From NCBI RefSeq assembly GCF_026810445.1, contig NZ_CP113949.1:3162001-3226000 (forward strand): a stretch of DNA of 64,000 bases. The letters are read 5' to 3'. Positions 7,083 through 16,430 of the stretch are shown piece by piece. The notes beneath the pieces were generated by a model, which made no database searches, had not been told where the DNA came from, and saw nothing but the letters and a program-made list of their open reading frames with translations. The stretch is from Pseudomonas sp. BSw22131 (GTDB taxonomy: Bacteria; Pseudomonadota; Gammaproteobacteria; Pseudomonadales; Pseudomonadaceae). Positions within the stretch are counted from its first letter, which is position 1. Each line of letters begins with the position of its first letter. A program made the position numbers and the translations under genes.

Positions 7083-10000
7083 TCACGACTCTTCAATGTC
7101 CAGCAACAGGTTTTCCAGCGCCTCGCGGTACTCGCCGGGCTCTTGCCACAGGCCGCGTTGCTGGGCCTCCAGCATGCGTTCGGTCATGTCGCGCAGCGCG
7201 TCAGGGTTGTGTTGCTGGATGAACTCACGGGTAGACGGGTCAAGCAGGTACGCGTCGGCGAGCAGCGCGTATTGATGATCGTCGATCAGTTCGGTGGTGG
7301 CATCGAACGCAAACAGAAAGTCCACGGTGGCAGCCATTTCAAACGCGCCTTTATAGCCGTGACGCTTGACCCCCTCGATCCATTTGGGGTTCGCCGCACG
7401 CGAACGCACAACGCGGTTCAGCTCTTCCTTGAGGGTGCGAATCTTCGGCAGATCGGGTTGACTGTGGTCACCATGGTAGCTCGCAGTTTTGGCGCCGCTG
7501 AGGGTCTCGGCCGCCGCGAGCATGCCGCCCTGGAACTGGTAGTAGTCATTGGAATCGAGTAGATCGTGTTCGCGATTGTCTTGATTCTGCAGCACCGCCT
7601 GCACCTGGCTCAGGCGTTGCGCAAACCGCTCGCGCGCCGGCGTGCCCTCATCGCTGGCGCCGTACGCGTATCCGCCCCAATTGAGATAAACCTCAGCGAG
7701 GTCTTCGCGGCTTTGCCACAGGCGTCCGTCGATAGCGTTCTGCACGCCGGCGCCATAGGCACCCGGTTTAGCGCCGAAAATCCGCCAGCCTGCCTGACGC
7801 GCCGCATGCTCGGGAGTAGCCCCGGCGCGCTCGAATTCAGCGCGCTCGTCTCGCACACGGGCCGAGAGCGGGTTCATATCGTCGGGTTCGTCCAGCGCTG
7901 CAACGGCCTGCACGGCGGCGTCGAACAGGCGAATCAGATTGGCGAACGCGTCGCGGAAAAACCCCGACACCCGCAGCGTCACATCAACACGCGGGCGGTC
8001 GAGGAGGCTCAGCGGCAGAATCTCAAAATCATCGACACGCTGACTGCCCGTTGCCCAGACCGGACGCACGCCCATCAGCGCCATCGCCTGGGCAATGTCG
8101 TCGCCGCCGGTGCGCATCGTCGCCGTCCCCCAGACAGACAATCCCAGTTGACGCAAATGGTCACCGTTGTCCTGCAAGTGCCGCTCCAGCAACAGATTTG
8201 CCGATTGAAATCCGATGCGCCATGCGGTGGTGGTGGGCAGGTTGCGCACGTCCACCGAGAAAAAATTGCGCCCCGTCGGCAGCACATCAAGGCGCCCACG
8301 GCTGGGTGCACCGCTGGGGCCGGCAGGCACGAATCGCCCGCTCAGGGCATCCAGCAAACCCTGCATCTCTGCCGGACCGCATGCGTCCAGACGCGGGGCC
8401 ACCTCTTCTTTCAACGCATTAACAATAAGCTCCAACTCATTGTTTTCAAAAAATTTACCGTCGACCGGATTCGCCAATACGCGCTCAATCAGACGCGCCG
8501 CGTAGAGCTCCAGACGCTCCCGTGTGTCACCCACGGTTCGCCAAGGTTCGTCGCTGACTTCATGTAACGCATGAGGTTTGGGACCGGTCCACGGGTCACC
8601 CAACACACAGTCCAGCGGATCGATACCGAGGTCGAACGCTTTGCTCAACACCCTCAGCACACTCGCTTGCGCGCCCTTGCCGTCGCCACGCGGGATGCGC
8701 AACAGCGCCAGCAACGTATCAATGCGCAAACGTCCGCTCGGGGACTCGCCAAACACGTGGAGGCCGTCACGGATTTGCGACTCCTTCAGGTCGCACAGAT
8801 AGGTGTCCAGACGCGGCAGCCAGACCGCGGCGTCTGACTCGGCATCAAAACCTTCTTCGAGCGCCAGTTCACGGTCAATGTGGGTTTCGCGCACCAGCCT
8901 GAGAATGTCCTTTTGCAGCTCTCTGGCACGGCGCGGATCAAGTAGCTGCGCTTCGTAGTATTCGTCCGCCAGCACTTCCAGATCGCGCAAAGGGCCATAC
9001 GTTTCAGCGCGCGTGAGCGGCGGCATCAGGTGATCGATGATCACTGCCTGGGTGCGGCGTTTGGCCTGGGCGCCCTCACCAGGATCGTTGACGATGAACG
9101 GGTAAATGTTAGGCATCGGCCCGAGAATCGCATCTGGCCAACAGTGTTCCGACAACCCGACACCTTTACCCGGCAACCACTCCAGATTGCCGTGCTTGCC
9201 GACGTGGATCACAGCGTGGGCGCCGTAGCTTTTGCGCAACCAGAAATAAAACGCCAGATAGCCGTGCGGCGGCACAAGGTCTGGGTCGTGATACACAGCG
9301 CTGTGATCGACGCCGTAACCGCGCGCCGGCTGGATGCCAATGAAGGTCAGACCAAAGCGCAGCCCGGCGACCATCATCCGCCCGCCCCGGCACATGGGGT
9401 CGGTGTCGGGCGCACCCCAGCGCTCAGTGACTGCATGTTGATTGGCCTCGGGCAAGGCAGCGAAAGCGGCGAGGTACTCGTCCATCGCCATGCTCTGGTG
9501 GCACGGACGCTGGTCCCGGCCCTCGGGATCATTGGTCACGCCGCCCAACAATGCGTGAATCAACGCCGTGCCGCTCTCAGGCAGCGGTGCCAGGGGATAG
9601 CCCTCGTTTAGCAGCGCACGCAGGATATTCAGCGCGGCGGCCGGTGTGTCGAGGCCTACGCCATTGCCGATTCGCCCGTCGCGTGTCGGGTAATTAGCCA
9701 GAATCAGCGCCACACGCTTGTCGTGATTGGGCAAACGCCCCAGTAAAGCCCAGCGTCGCGCCAGTTCGGCGACGAAGTCCATGCGCTCAGGCTGGGGGCG
9801 ATAGCACACAACGTCCGACTGGCTGCGCTCGCTGTACCACGCCAGGTCCTTGAAGCTGATCGGCCGGCTGATGATTCGCCCATCCAGCTCAGGCAGCGCA
9901 ATGTGCATCGCCAGATCCCGGGCACCAAGGCCTTGTTCGCTGGCCTGCCATGCGGGCTCGTTGTCTTGCGCACAGATGGCCTGAATCACCGGAATGTTTC

Positions 10001-10847
10001 GGCGAAACGGGCGCAGGTGCGGGGCTTCAGGGCTGGACTGGGCAAAGCCCGTGGTGTTGAGGATGATCTCGGTGTCGGTTTCGTCCATCCAGTCCTGCAA
10101 CGCCGCCATGCAGCCAGCCTCTTTGAGGCTGGCTACGGCGATGGGCAGAGGATTGAGTCCCTGCGCGAGCAAGCGCTCGCAGAACACATCTATAAACCCG
10201 GTATTGGCCGCTTGCAGGTGCGAGCGGTAGAACAACAAGGCCGCCACCGGTTGCTCGGGCAACCAGTCGGCCTGCCAGTCACCGAGCGTGGCACTGGCTT
10301 TTTTGGGGTGGTAGATAACGGTCCGCTGCAGGGGCTGCGGCTCGGTCCACGGATAATCGCGGCCGAACCAGCTACTGGCCATGCAGTTATACAACTGCAT
10401 GGCATTGTGCTTGCCGCCCTGTCGCAGGAAATGCCATAGCCGCTCGGCCTCTTCTGCCGGCACACTGCTCAGACCGGTCAGTTCGGGATCTGGCCGATCA
10501 CAACCGGGCATCAGAATCAATTTCACGCCACGTGCCGCCAGCTCCACCAGACGCTCGACGCCATAGCGCCAGTAGCCGATACCGCCGTGCAAAGAAAGCA
10601 GAATCACCTTGGCGTGGCGCAGCACCTCGTCCACGTAAAGGTCGACCGAGGCATGGTTCTGCACCTGCATGGGGTTGGCCAGACGAAAGCTTGGGTAATC
10701 GTCCGGGAGTTGCCGGGCCGTTTCAGCCAGCAACGCCAGACTGGAATCGCCGCTGCACAGAATCACCAGTTCGGCGGGGGTTTGACCGAGGTCAGCGATG
10801 CTGTCGTCCGGGACAAACCCGCCGGGCTGGGTTCTGAGCAGGTGCAT
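7083..10847 (-). CDS. cobN: Cobaltochelatase large subunit CobN
   Basis: A 1254-residue protein with the length and motifs of CobN/ChlH, the metal- and tetrapyrrole-binding subunit that inserts cobalt into hydrogenobyrinate a,c-diamide in the aerobic cobalamin pathway. Recognisable blocks include 'ALILANYPTRDGRIGNGVGLDTP', 'HVGKHGNLEWLPGKGVGLSE' and, near the C-terminus, 'KHGYKGAFEMAATVDFLFAFDATT'-type sequence (here 'RHGYKGAFEMAATVD'). It starts 3 bp after the cobW stop and precedes the chlI/chlD ATPase gene, so metal delivery, chelation and ATP hydrolysis genes are in one transcript under the minus-strand riboswitch. Confidence 0.96.
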   Translation of the reverse strand: MHLLRTQPGGFVPDDSIADLGQTPAELVILCSGDSSLALLAETARQLPDDYPSFRLANPMQVQNHASVDLYVDEVLRHAKVILLSLHGGIGYWRYGVERLVELAARGVKLILMPGCDRPDPELTGLSSVPAEEAERLWHFLRQGGKHNAMQLYNCMASSWFGRDYPWTEPQPLQRTVIYHPKKASATLGDWQADWLPEQPVAALLFYRSHLQAANTGFIDVFCERLLAQGLNPLPIAVASLKEAGCMAALQDWMDETDTEIILNTTGFAQSSPEAPHLRPFRRNIPVIQAICAQDNEPAWQASEQGLGARDLAMHIALPELDGRIISRPISFKDLAWYSERSQSDVVCYRPQPERMDFVAELARRWALLGRLPNHDKRVALILANYPTRDGRIGNGVGLDTPAAALNILRALLNEGYPLAPLPESGTALIHALLGGVTNDPEGRDQRPCHQSMAMDEYLAAFAALPEANQHAVTERWGAPDTDPMCRGGRMMVAGLRFGLTFIGIQPARGYGVDHSAVYHDPDLVPPHGYLAFYFWLRKSYGAHAVIHVGKHGNLEWLPGKGVGLSEHCWPDAILGPMPNIYPFIVNDPGEGAQAKRRTQAVIIDHLMPPLTRAETYGPLRDLEVLADEYYEAQLLDPRRARELQKDILRLVRETHIDRELALEEGFDAESDAAVWLPRLDTYLCDLKESQIRDGLHVFGESPSGRLRIDTLLALLRIPRGDGKGAQASVLRVLSKAFDLGIDPLDCVLGDPWTGPKPHALHEVSDEPWRTVGDTRERLELYAARLIERVLANPVDGKFFENNELELIVNALKEEVAPRLDACGPAEMQGLLDALSGRFVPAGPSGAPSRGRLDVLPTGRNFFSVDVRNLPTTTAWRIGFQSANLLLERHLQDNGDHLRQLGLSVWGTATMRTGGDDIAQAMALMGVRPVWATGSQRVDDFEILPLSLLDRPRVDVTLRVSGFFRDAFANLIRLFDAAVQAVAALDEPDDMNPLSARVRDERAEFERAGATPEHAARQAGWRIFGAKPGAYGAGVQNAIDGRLWQSREDLAEVYLNWGGYAYGASDEGTPARERFAQRLSQVQAVLQNQDNREHDLLDSNDYYQFQGGMLAAAETLSGAKTASYHGDHSQPDLPKIRTLKEELNRVVRSRAANPKWIEGVKRHGYKGAFEMAATVDFLFAFDATTELIDDHQYALLADAYLLDPSTREFIQQHNPDALRDMTERMLEAQQRGLWQEPGEYREALENLLLDIEES

Positions 10848-10850
10848 GGA

Positions 10851-11930
10851 TTAACCTTTGGCCGCAACGGAGGAAACCGCAGCGCGCAGCTGTGATTCGA
10901 GCACCGTAGCGTCGAGTTCCTGACCGATCAGCACCAGATGTGTCACGCGCTCTTCTTCAGGCTTCCAGGCGCGGTCAAAATGCTTGTCGAACCGCGTGCC
11001 AACGCCTTGCACCAACAGGCGCATCGGCTTGCCGGGGATGGCAGCGAAGCCTTTCACGCGCAAGATGCCGTGCTGCACGACGGCCTGAGTCAGCGCGTCC
11101 AGCAGCAGGCTTTCGTCGGCTTGGGGCAAGGTGATGGAAATCGAGTCGAAAGCATCATGATCGTGGTCCTCATGATCGTCGCCTTCGTGGTGATCGTGGT
11201 GGGTCTTGCGGCTGTCGATGTGTTGCTCGGACTCAGCGCCCAGGCCCAGCAGCACGCTGATCGGCAGTTGACCTTTGCTGGCCTCGATGACTTTGACCGC
11301 CGGGGGCAACTCTTCGGCGACTTCAGCACGCACCGCGGCCAGCGAGTCGGCGTCGAGCATGTCGGCCTTGTTGAGGATCACCAGATCGGCGCTCGCCAGT
11401 TGGTCCGCGAACAGCTCATGCAGGGGCGACTCGTGGTCCAGATTGGGGTCGAGCTTGCGCTGCGCATCGACCTGATCCGGGAATGCCGCAAAGGTACCTG
11501 CCAGCACGGCCGGGCTGTCGACCACGGTGATCACGGCGTCAACGGTGCAGGCGTTGCGGATTTCCGGCCACTGAAACGCCTGCACCAACGGCTTGGGCAG
11601 TGCCAGCCCGCTGGTTTCGATGAGGAGGTGGTCGAGGTCGCCACGTCGGGCAACCAGTTCGCGCATGACCGGGAAGAACTCTTCCTGAACGGTGCAGCAC
11701 AAGCAGCCGTTGGCCAGCTCGTAAACCCGGCCGTAGGCTTCTTCTTCGGTGCAGCCGATGGTGCATTGTTTGAGAATTTCGCCGTCGATGCCCAGCTCGC
11801 CGAACTCGTTGACGATCACCGCGATGCGGCGTCCTTCAGCGTTGTCGAGCATGTGGCGCAGCAGAGTCGTTTTGCCCGAACCGAGAAAGCCGGTGACGAT
11901 GGTGACGGGGAGTTTGGCCAGTGTTTTCAT
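10851..11930 (-). CDS. cobW: CobW, G3E-family GTPase metallochaperone
   Basis: A 359-residue G3E GTPase. It has P-loop 'GFLGSGKTT' near residues 14-22, the metal-binding 'GCLCCTV' (CxCC) near 75-81, 'ETSGLALP' and the guanine specificity 'NKAD'. A His/Asp-rich loop ('KTHHDHHEGDDHEDHDHD') near residues 243-260 precedes the C-terminal CobW domain. It is believed to deliver cobalt to the CobN chelatase. It is the first gene downstream of the minus-strand cobalamin riboswitch, with GAGGG before the ATG. Position next to cobN separates it from zinc-type COG0523 paralogues. Confidence 0.95.
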   Translation of the reverse strand: MKTLAKLPVTIVTGFLGSGKTTLLRHMLDNAEGRRIAVIVNEFGELGIDGEILKQCTIGCTEEEAYGRVYELANGCLCCTVQEEFFPVMRELVARRGDLDHLLIETSGLALPKPLVQAFQWPEIRNACTVDAVITVVDSPAVLAGTFAAFPDQVDAQRKLDPNLDHESPLHELFADQLASADLVILNKADMLDADSLAAVRAEVAEELPPAVKVIEASKGQLPISVLLGLGAESEQHIDSRKTHHDHHEGDDHEDHDHDAFDSISITLPQADESLLLDALTQAVVQHGILRVKGFAAIPGKPMRLLVQGVGTRFDKHFDRAWKPEEERVTHLVLIGQELDATVLESQLRAAVSSVAAKG

Positions 11931-12067
11931 CGGTTGCCCTCAGGCTTTGCGGCGGGCAAAAGGGACGAAAACGACGCAGCACTGAGACTGGCTGGCCGTT
12001 GGATTCGCCACCGGATCACCCCGCCCGGTTGTAATGAGAATGAATGGGGCTCGTGCTCGCGCATGGC

Positions 12068-12278
12068 TCCCGGGTCGAGGCAGGTCTCCTGGCTTACGGT
12101 GGCGTGCCGGGCGCTGGAGATGCGCGACAAGCATTCATCGCGCCTTCCCGCTCGCGCAGTGGCTGTGCAATGAACATGACCGTTTACAGTTGCGGGGGCA
12201 GCTGCGGCGTCTGACCGCATTCCCTTCTTAGCACTGGCCCGGACGTCACCGGACCTGCGAACCTCGACTGCCGCAAGG
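12068..12278 (-). ncRNA. Cobalamin riboswitch upstream of cobW
   Basis: Read on the minus strand, the order is: GGTTCGCAGGTCC, AAGAAGGGAATGCGGTC, then CCGCAGCTGCCCCCGCAACTGTAA (the conserved core), and GCCAGGAGACCTGCC, the B12 box (12097-12077). These are the conserved blocks of the AdoCbl riboswitch in the correct order and spacing. It lies about 140 bp upstream of cobW and should repress cobW-cobN-chlI/chlD when cobalamin is plentiful. The downstream 11,931-12,067 leader presumably contains the expression platform, which I did not resolve. Confidence 0.93.
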
Positions 12279-12387
12279 CTACGCAGTGACCCTGTTCAGG
12301 TCAATCTCCGCAAGGCTCATTACCACCTGCGCACACGGCCGGCCCGCAATTGACGCTGGCCGCCCGGCCATGCTCTCCTACACGCCT

Positions 12388-12612
12388 TGTTACGGGTGCC
12401 CTTCACAGGGTGAAACGGGAAACCGGTGCGTGCAAGCCTTCGGCTTGCGCAAGTCCGGCGCTGCCCCCGCAACGGTAAGCGAGAGAAGAGTCAGATCCAC
12501 TGTGTCTTTCACGCCAACTGCGTGCGGCATGGGAAGGGACTCTTGAAGGTGCCACGCGCTGCGCGCTGCACCCCTCGCGAGCCCGGAGACCGGCCCGAAA
12601 CGTTCACATCAC
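12388..12612 (+). ncRNA. Cobalamin riboswitch upstream of cbtB
   Basis: On the plus strand: TGTTACGGGTGCCC, GGTGAAACGGGAAACCGGTG, the core GGCGCTGCCCCCGCAACGGTAA and a B12-box variant GAGCCCGGAGACCGGCCCG (12580-12598). The variable side stem between core and B12 box is long. It lies ~100 bp before cbtB and should shut off cobalt uptake and the cobE/cobM genes when cobalamin is abundant. It is a separate, divergent copy from the minus-strand one, about 110 bp away. Confidence 0.93.
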
Positions 12613-12709
12613 AAACCCGCGGTGGGCGGGCGCTGTTGAGTCCCTGCTGACGCCTGTCAGCGGGCTTCACTGCGCTTTCCTGTTCGCTGACATTTCAGAG
12701 GGACGCGCC

Positions 12710-12898
12710 ATGTCGATCAGTACCACCGGCCCAATCACTACCGCCAGCAGCACCACCCAGACCCAACGCCTGACCGCCTCTGTCAGCGCGATGATCCTGG
12801 GCGCATGCCTGGTGTATTTCGCCGGTTTTTCGCACATCGATGCAGTACACAACGCCGCGCATGACACCCGTCACAGCTCAGCCTTCCCTTGCCATTGA
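12710..12898 (+). CDS. cbtB: Cobalt transporter subunit CbtB
   Basis: A 62-residue protein with one membrane helix (about residues 23-42, 'SVSAMILGACLVYFAGF') and a His-rich tail 'HIDAVHNAAHDTRHSSAFPCH', the CbtB hallmark thought to bind cobalt. The gene starts with GAGGGACGCGCC before ATG 12710 and is the first gene after the plus-strand riboswitch. The 11-bp gap to cbtA indicates a two-component cobalt uptake system. Confidence 0.93.
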   Translation: MSISTTGPITTASSTTQTQRLTASVSAMILGACLVYFAGFSHIDAVHNAAHDTRHSSAFPCH

Positions 12899-12909
12899 GG
12901 TCCGACGCC

Positions 12910-13635
12910 ATGTTCAAGCGTATCGCTCAAACGGCAGGATTCACCGGGCTGCTGGCCGCTCTGTTGCTGACCGTTCTGCAAAGCTTCTGGGTGGCGCCGC
13001 TGATTCTTCAGGCCGAAACCTATGAAAAGGCGCCCGCCTCCGAGGTGCAACCGCATGAGCACAGTGACGGCGCCATGGCCGCGCATGTGCATGACGCGCA
13101 AGCGTGGGAGCCGGAAGACGGCTGGCAACGCGTGCTGTCCACCACAGGTGGCAATCTGGTGGTCGCGGTCGGTTTTGCGCTGATGCTTGCGGCGCTGTAT
13201 ACGCTGCGTGCGCCGGGCCGTACTGCTGAGGGCGCATTGTGGGGGCTGGCGGGTTTTGCCGTGTTCGTCCTCGCGCCGACCCTGGGCCTGCCACCCGAGT
13301 TGCCGGGCACCGCTGCAGCTGATCTGACCCAGCGCCAGTTCTGGTGGATCAGCGCCGCCGCGTCGACAGCCGTGGCGCTGGCCCTGTTGGTATTCGCCCA
13401 CCACTGGATGCTCAAGGTGCTGGCTGCGGCGATTCTGCTGGTGCCGCACGTGATTGGCGCGCCGCAGCCGCTAATTCACTCCAGCCTGGCACCGGAAGCG
13501 CTTGAATCGCAGTTCAAAATCGCCTCATTGCTGACCAACGCCGTGTTCTGGGTGGCTATGGGCCTCATCAGCGCCTGGCTGTTCCGTCGCAAAAATCCGG
13601 AACTGAACGCAGCCGGGTTGTCCCACGCCGCATGA
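12910..13635 (+). CDS. cbtA: Cobalt transporter subunit CbtA
   Basis: A 241-residue CbtA-family membrane protein with about five helices. 'MFKRIAQTAGFTGLLAALLL' opens helix 1; a His-rich periplasmic-type loop ('PHEHSDGAMAAHVHD') follows near residues 43-57. 'GLAGFAVFVLAPTLGLPPELPG' is a strong CbtA signature, and 'LVPHVIGAPQP' follows later. ATG 12910 is chosen over the in-frame ATG at 12889 because GAGG lies 9 bp upstream and the earlier start would overlap cbtB. It probably forms the cobalt permease with CbtB; the transport role is inferred from riboswitch control in the family. Confidence 0.93.
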   Translation: MFKRIAQTAGFTGLLAALLLTVLQSFWVAPLILQAETYEKAPASEVQPHEHSDGAMAAHVHDAQAWEPEDGWQRVLSTTGGNLVVAVGFALMLAALYTLRAPGRTAEGALWGLAGFAVFVLAPTLGLPPELPGTAAADLTQRQFWWISAAASTAVALALLVFAHHWMLKVLAAAILLVPHVIGAPQPLIHSSLAPEALESQFKIASLLTNAVFWVAMGLISAWLFRRKNPELNAAGLSHAA

Positions 13636-14048
13636 GCCAGCCAGTTCTGTCTACAGTCCGGGTGATCGGCATCGGCTGCAAACGCGGTTGTCCGGTCGAA
13701 GTGCTGGCGGGGTTGATCGACGAAAGCCTTGCGCTCTTTGGCATGGCCGTCGGCGACGTAACTGCCCTCGCCTCCATCGACCTCAAATCTTCAGAGCCGG
13801 GATTGCTGGCGCTGAGCGAAAGGCTCGGTGTGCCGTTGGTGTTTTTCAGCGCGGATCAAGTGGCGGAGTTCGAGCAAAGACTGAGTCATCGCTCGCAAGC
13901 TGCTTTCGACGCGACCGGCTGCTATGGCGTCGCTGAAAGCACAGCGCTGGCATTGGCAGCTCGCTTGTGTGCCGCTCCTGTCCACTTGTTGATTGCACGC
14001 CGCAACAAGGACGATGCCACCTTCGCCCTGGCTGGTTCGTACACCTGA
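13632..14048 (+). CDS. cobE: CobE / CbiG C-terminal-like cobalamin biosynthesis protein
   Basis: A 138-residue protein resembling CobE and the C-terminal domain of CbiG. Seen are 'GIGCKRGCPVEVL' near the N-terminus, 'LASIDLKSSEPGLLALSERLGVPLVFFSADQ' and a final 'LLIARRNKDDATFALAG' ('R....ATVAIA' in CbiG). Its start overlaps the cbtA stop in ATGA, suggesting translational coupling. CobE is needed in the aerobic pathway though its exact role is poorly defined; CbiG opens the lactone ring in the anaerobic route. Its place before cobM fits the family. Confidence 0.88.
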   Translation: MSQPVLSTVRVIGIGCKRGCPVEVLAGLIDESLALFGMAVGDVTALASIDLKSSEPGLLALSERLGVPLVFFSADQVAEFEQRLSHRSQAAFDATGCYGVAESTALALAARLCAAPVHLLIARRNKDDATFALAGSYT

Positions 14049-14067
14049 GTAAACTTCGGAGACCCCC

Positions 14068-14814
14068 ATGACCGTCTATTTCATCGGCGCAGGCCCCGGC
14101 GATCCAGAGCTGATCACCGTCAAAGGGCAACGCCTGATCGGTAACTGCCCGGTCATCATTTACGCCGGTTCGCTGGTTCCGGAAGCCGTGCTTGAAGGTC
14201 ATCGAGCCGTTCAGGTCATCAACAGCGCCGAATTGCACCTCGAGCAAATTATCGCCCTGATGAAATCTGCTCATGAACGGGGTCAAGACGTTGCGCGTGT
14301 GCATTCGGGAGACCCGAGCCTGTATGGCGCAATTGGCGAGCAGATTCGTCACCTGCGCGAGCTGGGCATTGCGTTTGAAATCATCCCAGGCGTCACCGCA
14401 ACAGCCGCGTGCGCTGCGCTGCTGGGTGCCGAATTGACGCTGCCGGACATTTCCCAGAGCGTGATTCTGACCCGCTACGCCGACAAAACCTCCATGCCTG
14501 CCGGCGAGGCGCTGGGCGAGCTGGCGCAGCACACCGCAACGATGGCGATTCACCTCGGGGTCAAGAACCTCGGGAAGATCGTCGCCGAGTTGATGCCCCA
14601 CTACGGCACCGACTGCCCGATTGCAGTGGTGCATAGAGCCAGCTGGCCGGATCAGGACTGGGTAGTCGGGACACTGGCAGATATCGAGGCGAAAGTGCAG
14701 GACAAGGGGTTTCGGCGTACCGCTCTGATTCTGGTCGGGCGCGTGCTGGGCAACGAAGTGTTCAGCGAGTCGTCCCTGTATCACGCGGGTCACGCACATG
14801 TTTTCAGGCCTTAG
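14068..14814 (+). CDS. cobM: Precorrin-4 C11-methyltransferase CobM
   Basis: A 248-residue SAM-dependent tetrapyrrole methyltransferase. It opens with 'VYFIGAGPGDPELITVKGQRL', the conserved GxGxGD loop, followed by 'DVARVHSGDPSLYGAIGEQ' and 'IPGVTATAACAALLGAELTLP', which is specific for the CobM/CbiF group. It methylates precorrin-4 at C-11 to give precorrin-5. It lies 19 bp after cobE, with GGAG before the ATG, as the last gene of the riboswitch-controlled plus-strand run before the IS element. Confidence 0.95.
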   Translation: MTVYFIGAGPGDPELITVKGQRLIGNCPVIIYAGSLVPEAVLEGHRAVQVINSAELHLEQIIALMKSAHERGQDVARVHSGDPSLYGAIGEQIRHLRELGIAFEIIPGVTATAACAALLGAELTLPDISQSVILTRYADKTSMPAGEALGELAQHTATMAIHLGVKNLGKIVAELMPHYGTDCPIAVVHRASWPDQDWVVGTLADIEAKVQDKGFRRTALILVGRVLGNEVFSESSLYHAGHAHVFRP

Positions 14815-14881
14815 CTCGTCATCCCGGTTTCGCTTCCTGTACAGACTGTGTGAAAACCTAGCCAACCCGCCCCAGATCTAA

Positions 14882-14917
14882 GAAAATGCCCCGCATCGAA
14901 AGATGCGGGGCATTTTC
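14882..14917. terminator. Hairpin at left end of the IS
   Basis: A perfect 16-bp stem (GAAAATGCCCCGCATC) with a GAAA tetraloop ends just before the transposase ATG. It probably shields the transposase from outside transcription and may also end the cobM transcript. A related GC-core hairpin (ATGCCCC...GGGGCAT) lies at the right end of the IS. Confidence 0.7.
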
Positions 14918-14919
14918 TT

Positions 14920-16331
14920 ATGGCGTACATCCAGGGCGAATCTCGAAACCAGACCAGCCTGTTTCCGGTTTCCATCGACGAAGTCATTCCCGAAGACCAT
15001 CTCGTCCGGGTCATTGATGCCTATGTTTCGCGCCTTGATCTCCGGGTTCTGGGGTTTGATAAAGCCATCCCCAAAGGCAACGGACGTCCACCTTACAACC
15101 CCGCCGATCTGCTCAAGCTCTACATCTATGGCTACTTCCAGCGCATACGGTCTTCGCGCCGGCTCGAAGCTGAGTGCCAACGCAACATCGAAGTCATGTG
15201 GCTGCTCAACCGCCTCGCGCCGGACTTCAAAACCATCGCCGACTTCCGCAAGGATAACGCTACCGCGTTCTCTGCAACCTGCCGCGCGTTTGTTCAGTTG
15301 CCGAACCGCAGGCTTGGTCAAAGGTGATCTGGTCGCCATTGATGGCAGCAAATTCAAGGCTGTCGCTTCGGCCCGTCGTCACATCAGCACCAAGCACCTC
15401 AAGCGCGATCAGGAAAAAATGGATCGCCGCATAGCCAAGTATCTAGAGGATCTGGACTGCGCAGATCGCGACGAAAATGAAGAGGTGGTTGATCGAAGCG
15501 CTGTTAAAACGGTGCTGGCAAAACTGACCGCCAAACGGGACGACTACCTGACCTGCCAGGCGCTGATGGACGAACTGCAGATCACCCAATTCATCAGCAC
15601 CGAAAGCGACGCGCGGATGATGCGAGCCCCGCAGGCATGGCCGTTGCCTACAACGTGCAGACCGCAGTCGACGCTGAAAACAGCCTGATCGTGCACCACG
15701 AAGTGACTCAGGAAGGCGATGATCGCAAGCAACTGGAGCCGATGGCAAAAGCGACTCAGGAAGTCCTTGAACAACCGAATCTGACCGTTACTGCAGATGC
15801 CGGCTATTCAAACGGCGAGCATTTTCAGGCCTGTGATGACGCCGGCATCACGGCGTACGTACCGATTAATCGGGGCAACAACATTGAAGACCCCACTTTT
15901 TTTGGCCGGGACGATTTAACTACGACCAGCAAAACGACCGCTACCAATGCCCGGCCGGGTTTTTTGCCCCTGCTGCAACTGAACAAGGGACAGCGAATCT
16001 ACCGCGCAAACGCTAATGACTGCGGCTCCTGCCCCCTTAAACATCGATGCACCAAGAGCCGCTATCGCTCGATCAAGCGACACGTTCACGAAGAAGCTTT
16101 TGAAAGATGAAGCAGCGAATGCAGGCACATCCTGAGATGGTTGATGCCCGAAGAAGCATCGTCGAACACCCGTTTGGCAACCTCAAACAATGGATCTACG
16201 GCAATGGCCGGTTCTTGCTTCGCCAGCTAAAGGGTGCGCGAACGGAAATGGCGCTTGCGATAAACGCCTATAACCTGAAAAGGGCTATCAACGTCCTGGG
16301 CGTGCGCCGAATGATGGAGTTGCTGGCCTGA
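14920..16331 (+). pseudogene. IS1182-family transposase, frameshifted
   Basis: The frame opens with 'MAYIQGESRNQTSLFPVSID' and continues with the DUF772-like N-terminal region 'RPPYNPADLLKLYIYGYFQRIRSSRRLE' and 'FKTIADFRKDN'. It breaks near 15,305; the next frame carries 'GLVKGDLVAIDGSKFKAV' to about 15,630, and a third frame from 'MAVAYNVQTAVD' includes the DDE region 'VTADAGYSNGEHF' and the 'CGSCPLKHRCTKSRYRSI' zinc-like motif. A last shift near 16,105 leads to 'RRSIVEHPFGNLKQW' and the end at 16,331. Each break is a small deletion of one or two bases. Together the pieces cover a full-length transposase, so this is a recently broken gene or one affected by sequencing errors. Confidence 0.9.
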
Positions 16332-16361
16332 GGAAGGCCTTTTTTCTCTCTGTATAAATGG

Positions 16362-16393
16362 GAAATGCCCCGAGGTGATCGGGGCATTTTTTT
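16362..16393. terminator. Hairpin at right end of the IS
   Basis: AAATGCCCCGAGGTGATCGGGGCATTT followed by a T run forms an intrinsic-terminator-like hairpin between the transposase end and the right inverted repeat. It shares the ATGCCCC core with the left-end hairpin. Confidence 0.65.
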
Positions 16394-16430
16394 GGTTAGC
16401 TGCTGGTTATCTGGTTTTCACACGGTCTGT

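Larger units (their letters stand above)
14841..16430 (+). mobile_element. IS1182-family insertion sequence, inactivated
   Basis: The element is delimited by terminal inverted repeats matching at 17 of 18 bases (ACAGACTGTGTGAAAACC at 14841-14858; its complement GGTTTTCACACGGTCTGT at 16413-16430). Inside is one transposase gene disabled by frameshifts. Left flank ends CCTGT and right flank begins GTAGGAGCC; removing the element with one GT restores CCTGTAGGAGCCAACTTGTTGGCGAG, an intergenic REP found elsewhere in the window. It therefore seems to have inserted into a REP with a 2-bp duplication. Internal hairpins at both ends may block read-through. Confidence 0.85.
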
